From Thermoguttaceae bacterium (lineage in GTDB: Bacteria; Planctomycetota; Planctomycetia; Pirellulales; Thermoguttaceae): a stretch of DNA of 64,000 bases. Location: the NCBI GenBank assembly GCA_017434455.1, contig JAFRFG010000065.1, positions 1-64,000 on the forward strand, read 5' to 3'. How positions within the stretch are numbered: the stretch's first letter is position 1; the number at the start of each line of letters is the position of its first letter. This document shows positions 1-7,952 of this stretch, piece by piece. Position numbers and translations under genes: made by a program. The notes beneath the pieces were generated by a model that was not told where the DNA came from, did not search any database, and saw only the letters and a list, made by a program, of their open reading frames with translations.

Positions 1-376
1 CAAGGGTCCGCAGCATAAAGGCCCCGGTCCCGGTTTCCACAGGGGTGCCAAGGGCCCGCGTTCGAAGATGAAGGGGTGCCCGTGTGGGCCGAAGTGTGAC
101 TGCCCCCAGTGCGACTGTGGCAAGGGTCCGCGGCATAAAGGCCCCGGTCCCGGTTTCCACAAGGGTGCCAAGGGCCCTCGTCCGGGGATGAAGGGGTGCC
201 CGTGTGGGCCGAAGTGTGACTGCCCCCAGTGCGACTGTGGCAAGGGTCCGCAGCATAAGGGACCCGGCCCTGGTTTCCACAAGGGTGCCAAGGGCCCGCG
301 TTCGAAGATGAAGGGTTGCCCGTGTGGGCCGAAGTGTGACTGCCCCCAGTGTGACTGTGGCAAGGGACCGCGTCCG
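1..376 (+). repeat. 120-bp in-frame tandem repeat
   Basis: About three copies of a 120-bp unit lie head to tail (junctions near 68, 188 and 308) with only a few substitutions between copies. The period is a multiple of three and keeps the Cys-rich frame. The last copy lost 48 bp, also in frame. Near identity at synonymous sites points to recent duplication or gene conversion. The array continues beyond the left edge. Confidence 0.9.
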
Positions 377-691
377 GGGATGAAGGGGTGCCCGTGGGTG
401 AAGAAACACGATCATTTCCCGTGCCCGCAGGGGCCTCCCGCCTGTGACGATGATTCCGCGTGTGAGGGTGAAGTTCCGGTCGGAGACGAAGTGCCGACCG
501 ACGGTGACGAAGAAGTCGTTCCCGCCGATGAGCAAGCACCTGCCGACGCGGACGTTCCCGCTGAGGAAGTGCCGTCCGATATGGAAACTCCCGCCGATGA
601 GAGTACGCCTGTCGATGATGGAGCATCAGGAAGTGAGGAAGGTCCCTCCGACGAGGAGGAACCCCAGGAAGACGGACAGAAAGGGGAGTAA
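2..691 (+). CDS. Cys/Pro/Gly-rich 40-residue repeat protein with acidic tail (5' truncated)
   Basis: The reading frame is open to the left edge, so the true start lies outside; the first ATG inside is at 68. Three copies of a module starting MKGCPCGPKCDCPQCDCGKG are visible, each with six cysteines as CxC/CxxC pairs and followed by a basic Gly/Pro/His linker. The third linker is shortened by 16 residues. A fourth, degenerate module (MKGCPWVKKHDHF) leads into an 80-residue acidic tail rich in Pro, Ala, Asp and Glu. No membrane segment is visible in this part. I do not recognise the family. The Cys density suggests metal binding or disulfide cross-linking; planctomycete walls are reported to be Cys- and Pro-rich, so a structural envelope role is possible (inference). 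A strong terminator follows. Confidence 0.75.
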   Translation, partial: KGPQHKGPGPGFHRGAKGPRSKMKGCPCGPKCDCPQCDCGKGPRHKGPGPGFHKGAKGPRPGMKGCPCGPKCDCPQCDCGKGPQHKGPGPGFHKGAKGPRSKMKGCPCGPKCDCPQCDCGKGPRPGMKGCPWVKKHDHFPCPQGPPACDDDSACEGEVPVGDEVPTDGDEEVVPADEQAPADADVPAEEVPSDMETPADESTPVDDGASGSEEGPSDEEEPQEDGQKGE

Positions 692-752
692 CTGCCTCTT
701 TCTGACCGGACGTTCGGCTTTCGAAAAAACGGGTTTTCGTTATGCCGACGGG

Positions 753-789
753 GATGCCCGGAGCGTTTGCTTCCGGGCATCTTTTTTTT
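753..789 (+). terminator. Rho-independent terminator after the Cys-rich gene
   Basis: A perfect 10-bp stem, gatgcccgga/tccgggcatc, with a 9-nt loop is followed directly by eight T residues. It lies about 60 bp downstream of the stop codon. Confidence 0.9.
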
Positions 790-843
790 CAAGGGGGGCC
801 CGTCGGTTTGTTTTTCCCGGTAAGGAAACGAACCGGCCAATAC

Positions 844-873
844 TTGACACTTCTTGTAATGCGTGGGAAAATA
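844..873 (+). promoter_or_regulatory. Candidate sigma-70 promoter for the epimerase operon
   Basis: A consensus -35 TTGACA at 844-849 is followed after 17-18 bp by a weak -10 (GAAAAT or AAAATA, 867-873). It would give a leader of about 160 nt before the GTG start of the epimerase. Confidence 0.4.
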
Positions 874-1041
874 GGCAGGGCGTTTTCTCTTTCTGCCGAA
901 TTCGGGAAAGAGAATCGATTGTGTCTTTGAATCGTGTGACGCAGCGCTGTGGTCTAAATCAGCCGCTTGGCTCTGTGCGGGATAGGCCGACAGAATGTTT
1001 TTGCCAAGCGTTAGGTGAAAATGGTGTGAAGAGGTTTAGCA

Positions 1042-2016
1042 GTGGACTACAAAGACTTGGTGTTTGATTCCGACGCGCTCTTTCTTGTGACGGGGGGGGC
1101 CGGGTTCATTGGTTCGAACATTTGCGAGGCGATCCTCAAGATGGGGTACCATGTTCGCTGCCTTGATAATTTCTCGACGGGGAAGTTCATCAATATCGCG
1201 CAGCATATGACGAACCCCTCCTTCGAGTTGGTCGTTGGCGACGTTCGCGATTACGATACTTGTCTTCGTGCCTGTGATGGGGTCAGCTACGTTCTCAATC
1301 AGGCCGCTTGGGGAAGTGTGCCGCGCAGCGTGGAGTTCCCGCTTCTCTACAATCAGATCAATATTGGCGGGACGCTCAATATGATGGAAGCCGCCCGGAG
1401 ATCGGGGGTCAAAAAGTTTGTCTACGCCTCGAGTTCCTCGGTCTATGGCGACGCCCCCAAGCTCCCGAAGGTGGAAGGGGATGAGGGGAACCTCCTTTCC
1501 CCCTACGCGCTGACCAAACGTGTCGATGAAGAGTACGGCAAGCTCTACGCGAAGCTTTATGGCCTGGACAATTACGGCCTGCGCTATTTCAATGTCTTTG
1601 GCCGTCGGCAAGACCCCGACGGCGCGTACGCCGCCGTGATTCCGAAATTTATCAAACTTCTCCTCAACGGCCAGCGGCCAACCATCTACGGAGACGGTCA
1701 GCAGTCCCGCGATTTTACCTATATCGAGAACGTCATCGACGCCAATCTCAAAGCGTGCACCGCGCCGAGCAGCGCCTCGGGACAGGCCTTCAACATCGCC
1801 TATGGCGGCCGTGAGTTCCTGATCGACGTCTATCATTCCCTCTGCCAGGCGCTGGGGACCGACATGGAGCCGGAATTCGCCGCGGAGCGAACGGGCGATA
1901 TCAAGCACAGCAACGCCGATGTGAGTAAGGCCGTTAAAACCTTCGGTTACAATCCGGCCTTCAGCTTCGATGACGGCATTCGCCTGGCGATCGACTGGTA
2001 CAAAGAAAATCTCTAG
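1042..2016 (+). CDS. NAD-dependent UDP-sugar 4-epimerase (WbpP-like)
   Basis: Extended short-chain dehydrogenase predicted to interconvert UDP-GlcNAc/UDP-GalNAc or UDP-Glc/UDP-Gal type sugars in the cytoplasm for surface polysaccharide. The 324 residues carry the NAD motif TGGAGFIG (17-24), an acidic nucleotide-binding position (LDN, 41-43), SSSVYGD around 131-137, the catalytic Y155-x3-K159 pair and a FNVFGRRQDP segment, all as in the WbpP/Gne group. The start is a GTG preceded by a weak AGAGG. A glycosyltransferase follows after 39 bp, so the two are probably one operon. Exact substrate specificity cannot be read from the sequence. Confidence 0.88.
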   Translation: MDYKDLVFDSDALFLVTGGAGFIGSNICEAILKMGYHVRCLDNFSTGKFINIAQHMTNPSFELVVGDVRDYDTCLRACDGVSYVLNQAAWGSVPRSVEFPLLYNQINIGGTLNMMEAARRSGVKKFVYASSSSVYGDAPKLPKVEGDEGNLLSPYALTKRVDEEYGKLYAKLYGLDNYGLRYFNVFGRRQDPDGAYAAVIPKFIKLLLNGQRPTIYGDGQQSRDFTYIENVIDANLKACTAPSSASGQAFNIAYGGREFLIDVYHSLCQALGTDMEPEFAAERTGDIKHSNADVSKAVKTFGYNPAFSFDDGIRLAIDWYKENL

Positions 2017-2055
2017 CGCGACAGCGAAAGGTGTGGCAAATACCGGGGAGCGGCG

Positions 2056-3147
2056 GTGGATAAGACGGTCCTGATTCTGGCGAACGACGCGAAGACACTC
2101 CTTTTATTTCGGCGCGAGGTTCTCGAGGAACTGCTTCGGTACGGATGCCGTGTTATCGTCTCATTGCCGTCCGACCCCGCGATCGCGTCGCTCAAAGAGC
2201 TTGGGTGCGAGATTGTCGAGACACGGGTAAACCGCCGAGGAATGAACCCCTTTCAGGATTTGGGCCTCATCCTTCGATATTGGCGGCTGATTCGCTCGAT
2301 TCGTCCCTCGGTGGTCCTGACCTATACCATCAAGCCAAATGTCTACGGCGGTATGGCGGCCCGATGGCTTCGTGTTCCCTCGATGGCGACCATTACAGGG
2401 CTTGGCACGTCGATTCAAAATCCCGGGCCGCTGCGCCTTTTGACCCTCTTCCTTTATCGCCGCGGTCTTAAGGGGGCCAAGCGTGTCTTTTGTCAGAACG
2501 ACTCGATCGAAGAGCTTCTCCTCCGAGAGAAGATCACTCTTAAGGAAAGAATCGTCCGGGTTCCCGGCTCGGGGGTGAATCTCGAAAAACACCGGTTTCA
2601 GCCGTACCCTGAGGACGATGGAACGACCCGGTTCGTCTTTATCGGACGCCTGATGCGAGACAAAGGGGTGGAGGAACTTGCTCAGGCAGCCCGTCAGATT
2701 AAAAAAGAGTATCCGAATACCTTTTTTGAGGTGATCGGGGGGTATGAGGAAAAGTATGAATCGCTCATCAACGCTCTTTGCCGTGAGGGGACGATTCACT
2801 ATGCCGGTTATCAGAACGATGTTCGCCCCTTCCTGACCCCTTCTCACGCGATTGTTCTCCCCTCGTACCACGAGGGGATGGCCAATGTTCTTCTGGAGGC
2901 GGCTGCCGCCGGCCGGGTGATTTTGGCCTCGGCGATCCCCGGCTGCGAAGAGTCCTTTGACGAGGGGATCTCCGGGATCGGCTTTCGGTCCCGCGACGCG
3001 GAGGATCTGACCCGCGCGCTGAGGCAGTTTATTGAGCTGCCCTATTCGCAAAAAGAGCGGATGGGGCTTGCCGGCCGGAAAAAGATGGAGACGAACTTCG
3101 ATCGGCGCCTTGTGATCGATCGATACTTACAAGAGATCCTCTCGTAA
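2056..3147 (+). CDS. GT4-family glycosyltransferase
   Basis: Retaining GT-B glycosyltransferase of the group 1 type, likely adding a sugar to a lipid-linked or surface glycan on the cytoplasmic face. It has an N-terminal acceptor domain (1-180), a linker with the sugar-nucleotide domain start (FVFIGRLMRDKGVEEL, about 195-210), and a C-terminal EGMANVLLEAAA segment containing the E-x7-E motif. Length (363 residues) is normal. The start is GTG with GGGAG upstream. It shares an operon with the epimerase, which may supply its donor. The closest recognisable relatives are PglA-type enzymes that use N-acetylated sugars; the acceptor is unknown. Confidence 0.85.
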   Translation: MDKTVLILANDAKTLLLFRREVLEELLRYGCRVIVSLPSDPAIASLKELGCEIVETRVNRRGMNPFQDLGLILRYWRLIRSIRPSVVLTYTIKPNVYGGMAARWLRVPSMATITGLGTSIQNPGPLRLLTLFLYRRGLKGAKRVFCQNDSIEELLLREKITLKERIVRVPGSGVNLEKHRFQPYPEDDGTTRFVFIGRLMRDKGVEELAQAARQIKKEYPNTFFEVIGGYEEKYESLINALCREGTIHYAGYQNDVRPFLTPSHAIVLPSYHEGMANVLLEAAAAGRVILASAIPGCEESFDEGISGIGFRSRDAEDLTRALRQFIELPYSQKERMGLAGRKKMETNFDRRLVIDRYLQEILS

Positions 3148-3169
3148 AAGAACGCGAAAACGCGTTCTT
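3148..3169. terminator. Hairpin between convergent genes
   Basis: A perfect 9-bp stem, aagaacgcg/cgcgttctt, with an AAAA loop starts right after the glycosyltransferase stop and overlaps the stop codon of the convergent KAS III gene. Neither strand has a proper U-tract, so it may act as a stem stabiliser or a weak bidirectional terminator. Confidence 0.45.
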
Positions 3170-4217
3170 AAAGGGCTTTAAAGTCCTCGGGGAGCCGGAC
3201 GCGGCATCCCGCCCAGGAGAGCCCGACCCCGAACCCGACCAACAGCGCGCTTTCGCCCGGATGAATAAACCCCTCGGTGACCGCGTCGTGGATCGCCAGC
3301 GGGATGCTGCTGGAGACCGAGTTTCCCCGGGTGAGCATATTAGAGAAATACCGGGCCCCCTCAAGGTGACATAGGTCTTGAAGGCGGGAGAGCATATATC
3401 GGTTGGCCTGGTGGAAGATGTAGGTGTCGATCGGGAGATTCTTTTGCCGACATTCTTCTTCGAGCGCCTCCACCAGCGGGGGAACCTCCTCCACGGCGAA
3501 GCTGAAGATCCCCGGTCCGTTCATCATGAGCTGCTCCTGGGACCGGAAATTCCCGCGCATATCGGGGAGAACCTTTTTAGTCTCGTTCGTGGGGGGAGTC
3601 CGATGGGCTCCGGCCGGGACAATCAACAGATCGGCACCGCTTCCATCGGTCCCGAACCGAAACGGTCCGATCGAGACCTCCGTATCCGAGGCGGTGGGAA
3701 TCCCCTCGATGAGTGTGGCGGTCGCCGCGTCACCGAACAAGGGACGACTGGCCCGATCCATCTCGTTGATATACTTGGAGTAGGTCTCGGAGGTGACAAA
3801 GAGGACTCGCCGAGCCAGGCCGGAATCGATCAGCCCTTTGACAATCGCCAGCCCATAGACGTAGCCGCTGCAGCCAAGATTGATATCGAACGCTCCGCAC
3901 CTTTTCGGCAGTCCGAGACGATCTTGAAGCAAACAGGCCCCTGTCGGGAGAAAGTAATCGGGCGACTGGGTACAGAAGACGAGGAAATCGATACTCGCGG
4001 GGTCGATGATACCGCTGTCGAGCAGGTTTCGCGAGGCGGAAACGGCCATATCCGTCGCGGTCTCCCCTGGCGCGGCGATAGGACGGCTGACAATACCGAG
4101 CTTGCGCTCCATCTTCTCTGCCGTCCACCCCGAAAATTTCGCGATCAGCTCCTCGTTATCCAGCGTACGCTGGGGAACGTAGTAGGAAATCGCTCGAATT
4201 TGCGAGGAAGACGGCAT
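3168..4217 (-). CDS. 3-oxoacyl-ACP synthase III (KAS III/FabH family)
   Basis: Thiolase-fold condensing enzyme that joins an acyl-CoA to malonyl-ACP. The complete triad is visible: Cys116 in DINLGCSGYVYG, His269 in FHQANRYM and Asn299 in RGNSVSSSIP. The 349 residues are slightly longer than housekeeping FabH. It is convergent with the epimerase/glycosyltransferase pair rather than set among fatty-acid genes. FabH homologues near polysaccharide genes often serve acyl modification or secondary lipid pathways, so it may not be the housekeeping enzyme (inference). There is no clear Shine-Dalgarno before the chosen ATG. Confidence 0.88.
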   Translation of the reverse strand: MPSSSQIRAISYYVPQRTLDNEELIAKFSGWTAEKMERKLGIVSRPIAAPGETATDMAVSASRNLLDSGIIDPASIDFLVFCTQSPDYFLPTGACLLQDRLGLPKRCGAFDINLGCSGYVYGLAIVKGLIDSGLARRVLFVTSETYSKYINEMDRASRPLFGDAATATLIEGIPTASDTEVSIGPFRFGTDGSGADLLIVPAGAHRTPPTNETKKVLPDMRGNFRSQEQLMMNGPGIFSFAVEEVPPLVEALEEECRQKNLPIDTYIFHQANRYMLSRLQDLCHLEGARYFSNMLTRGNSVSSSIPLAIHDAVTEGFIHPGESALLVGFGVGLSWAGCRVRLPEDFKAL

Positions 4218-4599
4218 AGTGGGTTATCCGCGTGTTACGGTCGACGGCTCTTGGGAGCCGGTGGTGAGTATGTAGTCTGAATATCCAGCGGTCATTGTAA
4301 AGGATCGGGGAGAGTTTTTAACCCCCCAAACCGACTGCCGGAGGGGACAGTACTTAACGAGAAGTTGTATCGGTCTGGGACGTTTGGATGTTTATTATTA
4401 GGTGAAAAATTCACTCTTTAACGAAAAATCCGGCCGGTAACCCCTGGTTTTGGCCTCTTCCTGCTGAGATGTTCCGTTTTCGAGGGTATGAGGCCGAAAT
4501 TCATCGCTTTCGGCGCCGGGAAAGACCTTGCCTTTGAGGCGTTTGTCGGGTTTAATCAGCAGGGGAGGAACACTTTTCCGTGGGGGGTGAGGAAGCGAG
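4218..4599. other. Divergent intergenic region
   Basis: This 382-bp gap separates the divergent KAS III and cyclase-like genes. It contains a short inverted repeat (gtgaaaaattcac, about 4392-4404). I find no convincing coding sequence and no well-formed promoter. Confidence 0.5.
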
Positions 4600-6591
4600 A
4601 TGATGTCAAATTGGAAACACCTCTGGGCTAAGCTCAGGAATAAAGTCGAGCCCAAAAGCGAAGTTCGGCAGCCCCCCGCGGAGGTGAGCCGCAGTGAGCG
4701 GCTTTTGGACGCGATCGTTCGTTCTGTTCGGCAGCTTCGTGCCTCTCAGCAGATGGACGGTCATTGGATCACGCCGCTGGAGGGAGGGGCGGCGCCGCTG
4801 GCCCGGATGATTTTCCTTTTGGCTTTTCTGGGTTTGGAAAAGAGCCAGACGGCACGGGAATGTGCCCGATCACTGGAAGAAAAAATGCTCCCCGGCGGCG
4901 GATGGGAGAACGCTCCCGGGGAGGACGCCGATTTAGAGGCGTCGATAGCGGGGTATTTCGCCCTAAAAATCACCGGCCGCCACGCGTCGTCGGACAAGAT
5001 GCGCCGAACGCGTCAGCGAATCTTTACCCTGGGCGGGGTGGTGAAAACTACGGGGGATATTCGTTTCTTTCTCGCCCTGCTTGGGCAGATTCCCTACGAT
5101 CGAACGGCGGCCGTTTCGCCGCTGGCGCTTTTTTTCCCGGTTGTCGGCGCCTACCTGCTTCGCCGTTTTTGCGCTTCTGTCCGGCCGATCCTGGTCCCGA
5201 TAGCCGTTGTTTCCGCGCTTGGGCCTGTTCGGACACTCTCGCCCGAACAGGGGATTCGTGAACTCCTCACCGAGCCGCTTCCGAGTGTATCGACCGCCAG
5301 CCGTCTGATCTGGTTCGCTCGGTCCCATCATATTACTCCTTTCTCTCGACAGCTGCTTCTTCGGGCGAAAATCTGGATAGTTCATCATTTCCGCAGGAGT
5401 GATGGGCCGGGGGCCTCTTTTTCGGCCATTCTTTGGTCGTGGATCGCGTTCCGAGCGCTGGGACTCGACGATGATTCCCCCGAGGTGGCGGCTTGCCGCC
5501 ACGAACTGGAACCTCTCACACGTCATCTGCCGGAGGGGTGTCTTGAGATTTCTCCGACTGTTCCTCCCACCCGTGACACGGTCTTGGCGATGAAGGCACT
5601 GCGTCTTTCGGGCTGTACCTCGGATGATTCGGCGATCATTCGCGGTGAAAACTGGCTGCTCGAACGCCAGACCTCTGAACCGGGAGATTGGGCGGCCCGG
5701 GTCAAGGTTCAGCCCGGTGGATGGGCTCTTCAGTACCACAATGAGTTCTATCCCAACTGCGTCGATACGGCGCTGGCCCTGATGGTTCTCGCCGGGGCGT
5801 TCCCCGAAGGGGAGGGGCTTCGCAGAACCGTGATCGGGAGTGACGACGTTCGTGACCGGATCGACGAACGGCCGACGCTTTTACGCCGCAATGAGGCGGC
5901 CGCCGCCGGCCGTCGTTGGCTTCAATCGATGCAAAACAAGGACGCCAGTTGGGGGCTGTTTGACCGAGGGAAGAGATATCCCTTTCCCGCCGTGGGAAAT
6001 TTCCTCCCCGATTCTGGATCGGTCGAAACGACCGCCTCCGTTTTGGAGTCGCTCGGACGGCAGGGATACCAATGGCACGGTGGCCTTCGGTTTGTTGATC
6101 GAGCTGTTCGTCGTCTGCGCGCGTGGCAGAGTGACGCCGGATATTGGGAAGGGCTCCCGGGAACAGATCGGATTCGTGGGACGTATCAGGCACTGACCGC
6201 ATTGATCGCGGTGCAGGTTCCGAAAGAGGACGAGACGGTCATTCGCGCCGCCCAATGGTTGGAGTCGACTCAGCTCGCCGACGGTGGTTGGTTTGACGAT
6301 ATCGGTCCGGAAGGGGATGAGGAACGGACAACTTCCTCTTCTTCCCCCGTTCCGACGGCCTGGGGGGTGATGGGGCTGATCGCCGCGGGACGCGCCGAAA
6401 CCCCATCGGTCGCGCGTGGAGTCCAGTATCTGTTGGACTGGCAGCGCGCTGACGGGCGATGGGACGACCCCACATTCTCGATGACGTTTCAGCCGAATCG
6501 CTCCCGTCTGAAACATTCCGGTCCTCAGACCTATTACCCCCTGATGGCGCTGGCTCTTTACGCCGGCACGATGGGAGAGGTGGGGGAGTAA
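4600..6591 (+). CDS. Squalene-hopene-cyclase-like protein lacking the DXDD motif
   Basis: The protein is built of alpha/alpha-barrel repeats with QW-type motifs (QQMDGHW, GGGWENAPGEDADLEAS, WQSDAGYWEG, LADGGWFDD, WQRADGRWDD) over 663 residues, the length of squalene-hopene cyclases. At the place where these enzymes have the proton-donating DXDD (FYPDxDDTA), this one reads FYPNCVDTA (N386-C387-V388-D389). The central catalytic Asp is therefore absent and only the last Asp remains. It may be a cyclase of a substrate activated by another mechanism, a prenyl-lipid binding protein, or inactive. No other hopanoid genes lie nearby. ATG at 4600 has GGTGAGGAAG upstream; ATG at 4603 is an alternative. 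Confidence 0.8.
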   Translation: MMSNWKHLWAKLRNKVEPKSEVRQPPAEVSRSERLLDAIVRSVRQLRASQQMDGHWITPLEGGAAPLARMIFLLAFLGLEKSQTARECARSLEEKMLPGGGWENAPGEDADLEASIAGYFALKITGRHASSDKMRRTRQRIFTLGGVVKTTGDIRFFLALLGQIPYDRTAAVSPLALFFPVVGAYLLRRFCASVRPILVPIAVVSALGPVRTLSPEQGIRELLTEPLPSVSTASRLIWFARSHHITPFSRQLLLRAKIWIVHHFRRSDGPGASFSAILWSWIAFRALGLDDDSPEVAACRHELEPLTRHLPEGCLEISPTVPPTRDTVLAMKALRLSGCTSDDSAIIRGENWLLERQTSEPGDWAARVKVQPGGWALQYHNEFYPNCVDTALALMVLAGAFPEGEGLRRTVIGSDDVRDRIDERPTLLRRNEAAAAGRRWLQSMQNKDASWGLFDRGKRYPFPAVGNFLPDSGSVETTASVLESLGRQGYQWHGGLRFVDRAVRRLRAWQSDAGYWEGLPGTDRIRGTYQALTALIAVQVPKEDETVIRAAQWLESTQLADGGWFDDIGPEGDEERTTSSSSPVPTAWGVMGLIAAGRAETPSVARGVQYLLDWQRADGRWDDPTFSMTFQPNRSRLKHSGPQTYYPLMALALYAGTMGEVGE

Positions 6592-6896
6592 ACAATCTCC
6601 CCGAATCTCTTTAGTTCCATTTTGCCGCGGAGGGGGAACTTCTATCTCTCATCCCGAACGCCGATTAGGCCGTATGAGTTTGTCGGATATTTGTTTGTCA
6701 TGCTCCGAGCCGGGGAAAAACAGACCTTTTCGTAAAACACCAATGTTCTTCTCTGCGTTGAAAAAAGCGCGAGGCGCGGAGCCGTTCCCAGGTTTATTTT
6801 CGTTGTCAAAGGTGGTACAATCAAGGTTGTCTGTTTGCGTTCGCCAAGGAGGAACGCGACGATTCTTGAGTATTTGTTTTTCACAGGAGAGAGATA
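6592..6896. other. Intergenic region before the nucleoside hydrolase
   Basis: About 305 bp with no convincing gene. It holds a promoter candidate near its right end. A small inverted repeat (gcgttc/gaacgc) closes around an AAGGAGG sequence near 6837-6858, but that lies too far from the start codon to be its ribosome-binding site. Confidence 0.4.
6793..6821 (+). promoter_or_regulatory. Candidate promoter for the nucleoside hydrolase
   Basis: TTTATT, a 17-bp spacer and TACAAT (6816-6821) form a sigma-70-like promoter with a weak -35. The leader would be about 70 nt. Confidence 0.35.
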
Positions 6897-7910
6897 ATGC
6901 GCGCGAAAACGGTGTGTGGGTATTTGATGATCTTTTTCGCCACGGTGTTTTTCCTTCCGTTGAGTTTTTCGGTCGGGGCCGAACCGGTTCCGGTGATCTT
7001 CGATACTGACATGGGGAACGACATTGACGACGCTCTGGCGCTGGCGATCCTCCACGCTGGGATCGAACGCGGCCGGTGTGACCTGCTGGCGGTGACGGTG
7101 ACCAAACCCGGGACGGCGGCCGCTGAATACATTCAGATGGTCAATTCCTGGTACCGTCATCCCGATATTCCGATCGGCGTCACGACCAAAGATATCCTCC
7201 CCGAATCGGGCCGATATCTCGAAAAGATTACCGCCGCCGCGCGGGAAAAGTTCCAGTGGGAATCGAAAAAGTACGACACGGCCGTCCCCGTCCTGCGTAG
7301 AGCGCTGGCTGCCGCGGCCGATGGTTCGGTGGTGATGGTACAGGTCGGTTTTTCGACGAACTTGGCTGATCTTCTCGATTCTCCGGCCGACGATATCTCA
7401 CCGCTGAGCGGCCGTGAGCTCGTTGCCCAAAAAGTTCGGCTCCTTTTGATGATGGCCGGGGGCTTTACCGAAGAGTACAAGGCGCACAAAGAGTTTAACG
7501 TGGTGAACGATGTCCCGTCCGCGCAGAAGCTCGCGTCCGAATGGCCGACGCCGATCCAGTTCTCCGGTTTTGAGATCGGTCCGGTCATCAGCATGCCCAG
7601 TCAATCGATGAACGATGACTACGGTTGGACTGATTGGCATCCGGTGCGCGATTCCTATGAGGCGTATTGCGGTCTGGACAAAAGCGCCTGGGCCTGGGAT
7701 CTGACTTGCGCTTTGGTCGCGATCTATCCCGATGAGGGGTTCTTTGATATGAGCCAGCCCGGTACGGTGACCGTTCGAGATGACGGAACGACCTGTTTCA
7801 CTGCGGCCGCGGATGGAAAGCATGCAATCTTCCTGATGCCGAGCGCCGAGCAGGCTGCCCGTGTTCGCCAGGCCTTTGCCCTCCTGTGCTCTGAGCCCAG
7901 GAAAAACTAA
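6897..7910 (+). CDS. Exported nucleoside hydrolase (IUNH family)
   Basis: Ribonucleoside hydrolase splitting nucleosides into base and ribose. The family's Ca-binding Asp cluster appears as FDTDMGNDIDDALAL (about 38-52), right after a clear signal peptide (basic start, hydrophobic core to about residue 25, VGA-E cleavage), so it should act outside the cytoplasm. Length (337 residues) is normal. The second half (GFEIGPVIS, DWHPVRDSYEAY) resembles the planctomycete/Bacteroidetes secreted IUNH branch. A GAGAGAT sequence precedes the ATG. Its substrate may be an inosine/uridine-type nucleoside or another N-ribohydrolase substrate. coaE follows 42 bp downstream. Confidence 0.85.
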   Translation: MRAKTVCGYLMIFFATVFFLPLSFSVGAEPVPVIFDTDMGNDIDDALALAILHAGIERGRCDLLAVTVTKPGTAAAEYIQMVNSWYRHPDIPIGVTTKDILPESGRYLEKITAAAREKFQWESKKYDTAVPVLRRALAAAADGSVVMVQVGFSTNLADLLDSPADDISPLSGRELVAQKVRLLLMMAGGFTEEYKAHKEFNVVNDVPSAQKLASEWPTPIQFSGFEIGPVISMPSQSMNDDYGWTDWHPVRDSYEAYCGLDKSAWAWDLTCALVAIYPDEGFFDMSQPGTVTVRDDGTTCFTAAADGKHAIFLMPSAEQAARVRQAFALLCSEPRKN

Positions 7911-7952
7911 GGTCAACCGCATCCGGCAACACTTCAAGGTGAATCAAGATTG

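Larger units (their letters stand above)
692..1041. other. Intergenic region with terminator and promoter
   Basis: This 350-bp gap holds the terminator of the Cys-rich gene and a promoter candidate for the epimerase operon. I see no small gene, tRNA or other structured RNA in it. Confidence 0.6.

Noticed and set aside
1..376. Possible CRISPR-like array
   Set aside because: The repeats are contiguous, 120 bp long, without spacers, and keep one coding frame.
951..1015. Possible tRNA or structured RNA before the epimerase gene
   Set aside because: No TPsiC-loop consensus, no acceptor-stem pairing; simple leader sequence.
444..1067. Plus-strand frame overlapping the acidic tail of the Cys-rich gene
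   Set aside because: It crosses a strong terminator and the epimerase promoter and start, and shows no family features.
2161..3051. Minus-strand frame opposite the GT4 glycosyltransferase
   Set aside because: Shadow of a recognised gene in the opposite frame; no motif or ribosome-binding site.
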